Shown here: one piece after another, positions 1-4,500 of the stretch | How the letters are laid out: each line of letters starts with the position of its first letter | Numbering within the stretch: position 1 is the stretch's first letter | Assembly: GCA_030607655.1 (NCBI GenBank) | Contig: JAUWJN010000167.1 | Coordinates: 1 to 6,351 of the forward strand | Reading direction: 5' to 3' | DNA length: 6,351 bases | Source of the DNA: a bacterium | Lineage (GTDB): Bacteria; Armatimonadota; Zipacnadia; Zipacnadales; Zipacnadaceae | Made by a program: the position numbers and the translations under genes | Notes under the pieces: model-generated | The model's database searches: none | The model's input: the letters and a program-made list of their open reading frames with translations, nothing else | What the model was told of the DNA's origin: nothing

Positions 1-29
1 AATGTACCGGAAAATGGTCGCTGTGTCAA
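1..29 (-). promoter_or_regulatory. Possible divergent minus-strand promoter
   Basis: Read on the minus strand, a perfect TTGACA -35 box (bases 29 to 24) is followed after 17 nt by TACATT (bases 6 to 1), which matches 4 of 6 positions of the -10 consensus. It would drive a gene lying left of the window. No part of that gene is visible, so this rests on the hexamers and their spacing alone. It could be a chance match. Confidence 0.3.
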
Positions 30-36
30 GCCCATA

Positions 37-67
37 AGCGGAATAAACTTGCCGGTAGTATTCCGTT
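37..67. repeat. Inverted repeat between two -35 boxes
   Basis: CGGAATA at 39-45 is the exact reverse complement of TATTCCG at 59-65. One G-T and one A-T pair extend the arms to 37-45 and 59-67, with a 13-nt centre. The right arm overlaps the first two bases of the forward TTGACA at 66-71. The position suits a repressor or activator binding site, but no known operator consensus is recognised. A 7-bp perfect dyad can also arise by chance. Confidence 0.35.
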
Positions 68-95
68 GACAAGTGCGCTGGTAGAGCCGTAAAGT
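66..95 (+). promoter_or_regulatory. Candidate sigma-70-type promoter for guaA-gdh
   Basis: A perfect TTGACA at 66-71 is followed after 18 nt by TAAAGT at 90-95, which matches TATAAT at 4 of 6 positions. Transcription would begin near base 102, leaving a leader of about 105 nt before the preferred guaA start at 209. No terminator or recognisable gene end lies between the left edge and this site. This fits an operon starting here, but the -10 box is imperfect. Confidence 0.45.
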
Positions 96-192
96 AACAG
101 AGGTTGCGGACATTAACTTCCGCCATGAGCTGGTGGGAATGTGTAGAGAGTTTTTCCTTGGGTTCATGGTGCGACTATTTGTCGGACAAAGA

Positions 193-198
193 GAGGTG
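193..198 (+). promoter_or_regulatory. Ribosome binding site deciding the guaA start
   Basis: GAGGTG at 193-198 complements the 16S rRNA 3' end and lies 10 nt before the TTG at 209. The alternative in-frame starts upstream, TTG at 104 and ATG at 125, lack a comparable purine-rich site. The 209 start also gives the family's usual N-terminus. Confidence 0.5.
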
Positions 199-208
199 GC
201 TGAACGCA

Positions 209-1141
209 TTGAATCCCAAACAGTTTGTGGCTGAACAGACTGAAGAGATTCGCGCCGCAGGGGGCGAGGGCCGAGCTTTGGTCGCGCTGTCGGGTGGAGT
301 GGATAGCTCGGTAGTAGCCGCTCTGGCTCACCAAGCTATCGGTGAGCGGCTCATTTCCCTGTTCATTGACGACGGCCTCATGCGCGAAGGTGAGGGGCCG
401 ATGGTGGTGGAGGCCTTCGCGGAACTGGGTATGTCGGTGCAGATTATCGATCGGGCCGACGACTTCTTCGCCGCGCTGGCCGGCATCACCGACCCTGAAG
501 AGAAGCGCAAGGCCTTCCGGGACACCTTCTACAAGACCCTGGGTGCGGCCGTCCGCGACAGCGGAGCATCATTCCTGCTGCAAGGCACCATTGCTGCCGA
601 TGTCATTGAAACGCAGCGGGGGGTGAAGACTCAGCACAATATCCTGGAACAAATTGGTTTGGACCCAAGCACTTACGGGCTACACATCCTTGAACCGGTG
701 CGCGAGTTGTTCAAGCCTGAGGTGCGCCAGGTTGCTCAGGAGCTGGGTCTGCCCGAGGTCATATCCCAGCGGATGCCCTTTCCGGGACCTGGCCTGGCCA
801 CACGTATTGTGGGCGAGGTCACCCCGGAGCGAGTGGCTACAGTGCGAGTGGCAACAGTGATTGTGGAGGAGGAACTATGTGAGCTGCGCTCATTCCAGGC
901 CTTTGCCGTTCTACTGAATGACCGGGCGACCGGCCTGACCGAAACTAAGGAGCGCGCTTTTGGGCAGATTATTGTGGTCAGGTCAGTAGAGTCCGAGGAC
1001 GCTATGATGGCAACGCCTACTGAACTGGATTGGAACAAATTACAGCGTCTTCAAGAGCGCATTTGTGCTGAGGTGCCCGACGTCACGAAGGTCCTGTATG
1101 ACCTGACTCCCAAGCCGCCGAGTACCATTGAATACATCTAG
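209..1141 (+). CDS. guaA: GMP synthase, ATP-pyrophosphatase subunit (no glutaminase domain)
   Basis: This cytosolic enzyme activates XMP with ATP as adenyl-XMP and aminates it to GMP, the last step of guanine nucleotide synthesis. From the TTG at 209 it has 310 residues. The PP-loop SGGVDSS lies at 28-34, followed by QGT at 125-127, the KTQHN segment near 140-144, the GMPS signature RMPFPGPGL at 188-196, and a dimerisation domain ending TPKPPSTIEYI. E. coli-type GuaA carries about 200 residues of class I glutaminase before the PP-loop. Here only 27 residues precede it, so this is the separate ATP-PPase subunit (the archaeal GuaAb arrangement), which needs free ammonia or a glutaminase partner encoded elsewhere. 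The frame is also open upstream to a TTG at 104 (345 residues) and an ATG at 125. That Trp-rich extension is unlike the family, and the GAGGTG at 193 favours 209. The gene lies 22 nt before the glutamate dehydrogenase start, so the two probably form an operon. Function is confident; the exact start is less so. Confidence 0.93.
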   Translation: MNPKQFVAEQTEEIRAAGGEGRALVALSGGVDSSVVAALAHQAIGERLISLFIDDGLMREGEGPMVVEAFAELGMSVQIIDRADDFFAALAGITDPEEKRKAFRDTFYKTLGAAVRDSGASFLLQGTIAADVIETQRGVKTQHNILEQIGLDPSTYGLHILEPVRELFKPEVRQVAQELGLPEVISQRMPFPGPGLATRIVGEVTPERVATVRVATVIVEEELCELRSFQAFAVLLNDRATGLTETKERAFGQIIVVRSVESEDAMMATPTELDWNKLQRLQERICAEVPDVTKVLYDLTPKPPSTIEYI

Positions 1142-1151
1142 TCGAGCTAGC

Positions 1152-1158
1152 GGAGGTG
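1152..1158 (+). promoter_or_regulatory. Strong Shine-Dalgarno site for glutamate dehydrogenase
   Basis: GGAGGTG at 1152-1158 lies 5 nt before the ATG at 1164, a near-ideal match and spacing. It settles the start against an in-frame TTG at 1128, which lies inside the end of guaA. Confidence 0.85.
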
Positions 1159-1163
1159 GAAAC

Positions 1164-2411
1164 ATGTGTGAGTACAACCCGTTTGCTGCTGCCCAGGCCC
1201 AGGTAGACCGGGCGGCCGGCTTGCTAAACCTTGATCCAGCTATGCAGGAATTCTTGCGCTGGCCGACGCGGGAGTTGCAGGTGAGGCTGCCTGTCCAGAT
1301 GGATGACGGAAGTGTACAAGTGTTTCCGGGATTCCGCGTCCAGCATAACAACGCCCGCGGCCCCAACAAAGGCGGTATTCGCTACCATCCGGCTGAGACT
1401 ATAGACACCGTGCGGGCCTTGGCGATGTGGATGACGTGGAAGTGTGCGGTGGTGGACATTCCCCTGGGCGGTGCCAAGGGCGGAGTGATTTGCAACCCCA
1501 AGGCGATGTCCAGTGGCGAGTTAGAGCGGCTCAGTCGGGCATATATTCGCGAGATAGCCCCGATAATCGGGCCGGCCAGGGATGTGCCTGCTCCGGACAT
1601 GTACACCAATCCCCAGATTATGGCCTGGATGATGGACGAGTACTGCAAGCTATTGGGCAGAAGTGACTTTGGCGTGATCACGGGCAAGCCCCTGGCAGTG
1701 GGCGGCTCCTGGGGACGGGATGACGCCACTGCCTGGGGCAGCTGGTGCACGGTACGGGAGGCGGCCCATGAACTGGATATAGACCTGGGCAAAGCTACGA
1801 TCGCGGTCCAAGGCTGTGGCAACGCGGGCTCGTATGCGGCCATCCTGGGCCAACAACTCTTCGGCTGCAAAGTCATCGCAGTCAGTGACACCAGCGGCGG
1901 CATCATCAACGAGACAGGCTTGGACGCGGCAGCCGTCGTGCAGCACAAGGCTCAGACTGGGTCAGTAGTGGAGTTCCCCGATGCTGACAGCATCACTAAT
2001 GGCGAACTTCTGGAACTGGATGTGGACATCCTATGGCCGGCCGCACTGGAAAATGTAATCACTGCGGACAATGCCGCCCGCATTAAAGCCAAGATTGTGG
2101 CCGAGGCCGCCAATGGCCCCACCGCGCCTGAGGCCGACCCCATCCTATATGAGCACGGTATCCATGTCATCCCCGACTTCCTGTGTAATGCTGGTGGCGT
2201 CACCGTCTCCTACTTTGAGATGGTACAGAACGCCTCTTGCGACCAGTGGAGCGAGCAGCACGTACACGAGCGCCTCGACCAGAAAATGACCGTGGCCTAC
2301 CATTGTGTGCTGGAAACTGCCAGGCGTCAGCAGGTAGATATGCGTACGGCGGCATATCTGGTGGCGGTGCAGCGAGTGGCCGAAGCGGTCAGGCTGCGCG
2401 GCTGGCTCTGA
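1164..2411 (+). CDS. Glutamate dehydrogenase (Glu/Leu/Phe/Val family)
   Basis: This cytosolic enzyme reversibly converts glutamate and NAD(P)+ to 2-oxoglutarate, ammonia and NAD(P)H. It has 415 residues, the usual length of the hexameric 45-kDa class. The N-terminal dimerisation and substrate domain has GPNKGGIRYHP (Lys69) and PLGGAKGG (catalytic Lys105), then the catalytic Asp in APDM (Asp145). The linker GKPLAVGGSWGR (174-185) leads into the Rossmann domain with VQGCGNAG (215-222) and the Ser-Asp pair after the second strand (SDTSGG, 241-246). Later come EAANGPTAPEAD (314-325), IPDFLCNAGG (336-345) and the C-terminal helix ending RLRGWL. Glutamate specificity, rather than leucine or phenylalanine, is inferred from the close match to bacterial and archaeal GDH motifs. 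Cofactor choice cannot be fixed from this reading. The segment following the linker reads ATAWG where ATGRG is common. It follows guaA by 22 nt and is closed by the terminator at 2488-2532. A link to ammonia supply for GuaA is possible but unproven. Confidence 0.95.
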   Translation: MCEYNPFAAAQAQVDRAAGLLNLDPAMQEFLRWPTRELQVRLPVQMDDGSVQVFPGFRVQHNNARGPNKGGIRYHPAETIDTVRALAMWMTWKCAVVDIPLGGAKGGVICNPKAMSSGELERLSRAYIREIAPIIGPARDVPAPDMYTNPQIMAWMMDEYCKLLGRSDFGVITGKPLAVGGSWGRDDATAWGSWCTVREAAHELDIDLGKATIAVQGCGNAGSYAAILGQQLFGCKVIAVSDTSGGIINETGLDAAAVVQHKAQTGSVVEFPDADSITNGELLELDVDILWPAALENVITADNAARIKAKIVAEAANGPTAPEADPILYEHGIHVIPDFLCNAGGVTVSYFEMVQNASCDQWSEQHVHERLDQKMTVAYHCVLETARRQQVDMRTAAYLVAVQRVAEAVRLRGWL

Positions 2412-2455
2412 GCAGAAATAGTGCTGACTGAACCAGCCTTGGCTATCTAACTCGG

Positions 2456-2484
2456 TGGACATTAGTTGAAGCATAAAGATCATA
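2456..2484 (+). promoter_or_regulatory. Weak promoter candidate upstream of the terminator
   Basis: TGGACA at 2456-2461 (5 of 6 to the -35 consensus) is followed after 17 nt by GATCAT at 2479-2484 (4 of 6, lacking the important first T). Initiation would fall near 2491, inside the run of six G residues at 2488-2493. If real, it would place the following hairpin in the pyrG leader. Evidence is weak. Confidence 0.2.
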
Positions 2485-2487
2485 ACC

Positions 2488-2532
2488 GGGGGGATGAAGA
2501 AAGATTATTTGTCTTCATCCTCCTTATTATTT
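2488..2532 (+). terminator. Intrinsic terminator between gdh and pyrG
   Basis: GGATGAAGA at 2492-2500 pairs perfectly with TCTTCATCC at 2512-2520. Further G-C and G-U pairs extend the arms to about 2488-2500 and 2512-2524. The loop is 11 nt, and the T-rich tail TTATTATTT lies at 2524-2532. This is a classic Rho-independent terminator for the guaA-gdh transcript. It ends about 25 nt before the pyrG ribosome binding site, so it could alternatively act as a leader attenuator for pyrG. Confidence 0.85.
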
Positions 2533-2557
2533 GTGGATTTATCACGACCAGATAGAT

Positions 2558-2563
2558 AGGAAG
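2558..2563 (+). promoter_or_regulatory. pyrG ribosome binding site
   Basis: AGGAAG at 2558-2563 lies 3 nt before the ATG at 2567 (5 nt if only AGGA is counted) and 12 nt before a second in-frame ATG at 2576. Spacing is a little short for the first and long for the second. The start is therefore uncertain by three residues. Confidence 0.5.
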
Positions 2564-2566
2564 CAG

Positions 2567-4186
2567 ATGATACCAATGACCACCAAGTACGTCTTCGTAA
2601 CCGGTGGAGTAGTCTCGGCTATCGGCAAAGGTATTACCGCCGCCTCGCTAGGCCTGCTACTTAAGAGGCGGGACTACCGCGTCGCCCTGGTCAAGATTGA
2701 CCCCTATATTAACGTAGATGCTGGGGTAATGAATCCTTTCCAGCATGGCGAGGTCTATGTGACTGATGATGGCGCCGAGACCGACCTGGACTTGGGCCAC
2801 TACGAGCGCTTTGTTGATGAGTCGCTCACCCGTCTATCTAACGTAACCACCGGCCTGGTCTACGGAGAGGTCATCCGCAAGGAGCGCGCTGGTGACTACC
2901 TGGGCCAGACCGTACAGGTCATCCCCCACATTACTGACGAGATAAAGGAGCGCCTCAAGCAGTGTGCCAGCCATCATGAAGCCGACCTCTGCATTGTGGA
3001 GATAGGAGGTACGGTGGGCGACATTGAGAGCCAGCCTTTCCTGGAGGCCATTCGCCAGATGCGCACTGATGAGGGGCCGCAGAGTGTTTACTATGTCCAC
3101 GTCACCCTGATACCGCATCTGGCGACGGTTGGTGAGCTGAAGACCAAGCCCACCCAACACAGCGTCCAGGAACTGCGCCGCGCCGGCATCCAACCTGATT
3201 TGCTTGTCTGCCGCAGCAAATACCCGCTGACGGACGATATCACCCGCAAGATTGCGCTGTTCTGCGATGTGCCGGTTAGCAATATCATAGAAGGAATTGA
3301 TACGGAAGGCTCTCTGTACGAGATACCTTTAGCCATGGAACGCCAGGGCATTGCTGACCTGGTCACCGATAAGCTTGACTTGCCCCAGCGCGCTGCTGAC
3401 CTGACCGACTGGGAGCAGATGGTACAGCGTAGCAATTCGCCGTCCGACCGCGTGGATATCGCCATGGTCGGCAAGTATATGGATTTGCACGACTCTTATC
3501 TATCAGTGACCGAGGCATTGTGTCACGCCGGTGCAGCTAATGATGCCGAAGTTTGCATAAAATACGTGGATTCGGAAGACATCGAACGCGATGGGGCACA
3601 GGCCCACTTGAGTGATGTGTCGGGGGTACTGGTGCCGGGTGGCTTTGGCGATCGCGGCATTGAAGGGAAGATTGCCGCCATTGGTTACGCCCGCGAGCAT
3701 AACCTGCCATTCCTGGGACTGTGTCTGGGGTTGCAGTGTGCAGTGATAGAGTTTGCCCGAAATGCGTGTGGGCTGGCGGGAGCCAATTCCAAGGAGTTTA
3801 ACCTGGATACTCCCCACCCGGTAGTCATCTATATGAAGGACCAAGAGTATATCACCGAGTTGGGCGGGACTATGCGCCTGGGAGCTTATCCGTGTGTGCT
3901 AAAGGAGGGGTCCCTGGCTGCCCGGGTCTACGGAGCCTCCCAGATCTCTGAACGACACCGGCACCGGTATGAAGTCAATAACGCCTACCGGCAAGTCCTT
4001 GAGGGAGGTGGCTTAGTATTCTCGGGCATCTCACCAGAAGGCGACCTGGTAGAAATAATTGAACTGCCACACCACCCGTATTTTGTTGCCACCCAGGCCC
4101 ATCCGGAGTTCAAATCCCGCCCCAACCGCGCTCACCCCCTTTTCCGCGGGCTGGTCGCTGCCGCCTTGCAGCAGGCCGACGCCTAG
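2567..4186 (+). CDS. pyrG: CTP synthase (glutamine-hydrolysing)
   Basis: It converts UTP, ATP and glutamine to CTP, the last step of pyrimidine nucleotide synthesis, as a cytosolic tetramer. The protein has 539 residues from the ATG at 2567, within the family's usual 530-550. The N-terminal synthetase domain opens with KYVFVTGGVVSAIGKG (7-22, P-loop). It continues with QHGEVYVTDDGAETDLDLGH (59-78), which carries the Mg-binding acidic residue, and VEIGGTVGDIES (144-155). The class I glutaminase domain begins near 297. It has PGGFGDRGIEGK (357-368), the nucleophile elbow GLCLGLQ (Cys386) and the catalytic His512/Glu514 in QAHPEF. All catalytic residues are present. An in-frame ATG at 2576 would give MTTKY, the more typical family N-terminus, with three residues fewer. 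The gene sits just downstream of a strong terminator, so it needs its own promoter, overlapping or preceding that hairpin, or read-through. Unlike the nearby guaA product, it carries its own ammonia-generating domain. Confidence 0.97.
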   Translation: MIPMTTKYVFVTGGVVSAIGKGITAASLGLLLKRRDYRVALVKIDPYINVDAGVMNPFQHGEVYVTDDGAETDLDLGHYERFVDESLTRLSNVTTGLVYGEVIRKERAGDYLGQTVQVIPHITDEIKERLKQCASHHEADLCIVEIGGTVGDIESQPFLEAIRQMRTDEGPQSVYYVHVTLIPHLATVGELKTKPTQHSVQELRRAGIQPDLLVCRSKYPLTDDITRKIALFCDVPVSNIIEGIDTEGSLYEIPLAMERQGIADLVTDKLDLPQRAADLTDWEQMVQRSNSPSDRVDIAMVGKYMDLHDSYLSVTEALCHAGAANDAEVCIKYVDSEDIERDGAQAHLSDVSGVLVPGGFGDRGIEGKIAAIGYAREHNLPFLGLCLGLQCAVIEFARNACGLAGANSKEFNLDTPHPVVIYMKDQEYITELGGTMRLGAYPCVLKEGSLAARVYGASQISERHRHRYEVNNAYRQVLEGGGLVFSGISPEGDLVEIIELPHHPYFVATQAHPEFKSRPNRAHPLFRGLVAAALQQADA

Positions 4187-4429
4187 CCATGCGGCGTGGC
4201 TGGCTCTGAGCAAGAGCAGCGCCCTCTGAATCTGCTGGTCCCGCTAGGACAGATAGATATATCCCTACCGGCAGTACTTAGCTTGCGGTCTACCCCCACT
4301 TATGGGCGGTGCCCGGCAGTTTGTGCTGCCGTATATGCTATAGCAACAAGAGGTGAAGGGGATCGGGCGGAGGAAATACTGATATCGAAGACCTTGGGCT
4401 AAATAGGCTCTTACTGGAGGATACCCCGA
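4187..4429. other. Intergenic gap after pyrG
   Basis: No recognisable protein or RNA gene is seen. A 9-bp dyad with two G-U pairs (4183-4191 with 4195-4203) overlaps the pyrG stop, and GCTCT/AGAGC pairs at 4203-4217. CGGCAG/CTGCCG forms a hairpin at 4314-4331. None is followed by a T-run, so a factor-independent end for pyrG is not evident. TGCTATAGC at 4336-4344 resembles an extended -10 element but has no matching -35. The gap may be transcribed through from pyrG into the next gene, or may contain a promoter I cannot define. Confidence 0.4.
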
Positions 4430-4500
4430 TTGGGCGAAGACAGGACGGAGAACCGGGAATCCGATTTTGAGGGCCGAACGAGGAATAAAGAAGAGCCTAT
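4403..4500. repeat. 10-bp inverted repeat bracketing a ribosome binding site and start codon
   Basis: ATAGGCTCTT at 4403-4412 is the exact reverse complement of AAGAGCCTAT at 4491-4500. The 78 nt between them contain the GGAGG at 4416 and the TTG start at 4430. In mRNA a stem here would enclose the translation start. At this spacing such a repeat can also occur by chance within a window of this size. Confidence 0.35.
4416..4420 (+). promoter_or_regulatory. Shine-Dalgarno site selecting a TTG start
   Basis: GGAGG at 4416-4420 lies 9 nt before the TTG at 4430. This is the only good ribosome binding site at the head of the reading frame, which opens after the in-frame TAA at 4400. The next in-frame ATG, at 4634, would cut into the first membrane helix. 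Confidence 0.7.

Noticed and set aside
1..100. Possible 3' end of an upstream gene or a tRNA
   Set aside because: All three plus frames hit stops by base 97 with short unrecognisable peptides, and no tRNA arms or TpsiC-like segment are present.
831..860. 15-nt imperfect tandem repeat in guaA encoding RVATV twice
   Set aside because: By memory of related GuaAb sequences the segment has the usual length between GEVTPE and VEEEL, so no extra unit was inserted. The repetition looks coincidental.
736..1038. 100-codon minus-strand reading frame
   Set aside because: It is antisense to the conserved C-terminal half of guaA and has no family resemblance.
1128..1163. TTG at 1128 as an earlier start for glutamate dehydrogenase
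   Set aside because: It overlaps the end of guaA and lacks a ribosome binding site, whereas ATG 1164 has GGAGGTG at ideal spacing and gives the family length.
1382..1948. 188-codon minus-strand reading frame
   Set aside because: It lies wholly antisense to the glutamate dehydrogenase gene, whose motifs are intact. It is a by-product of high-G+C codon use and has no recognisable protein features.
4314..4331. CGGCAG/CTGCCG hairpin as a pyrG terminator
   Set aside because: The stem is only 6 bp and is followed by TATATGC rather than a T-run, so it does not meet intrinsic terminator criteria.
4196..4402. 68-codon plus-strand reading frame starting GTG, 10 nt after pyrG
   Set aside because: There is no Shine-Dalgarno site upstream of the GTG, no recognisable motif, and composition is like the surrounding gap. 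It shares a frame with the membrane gene but is separated by a TAA at 4400.
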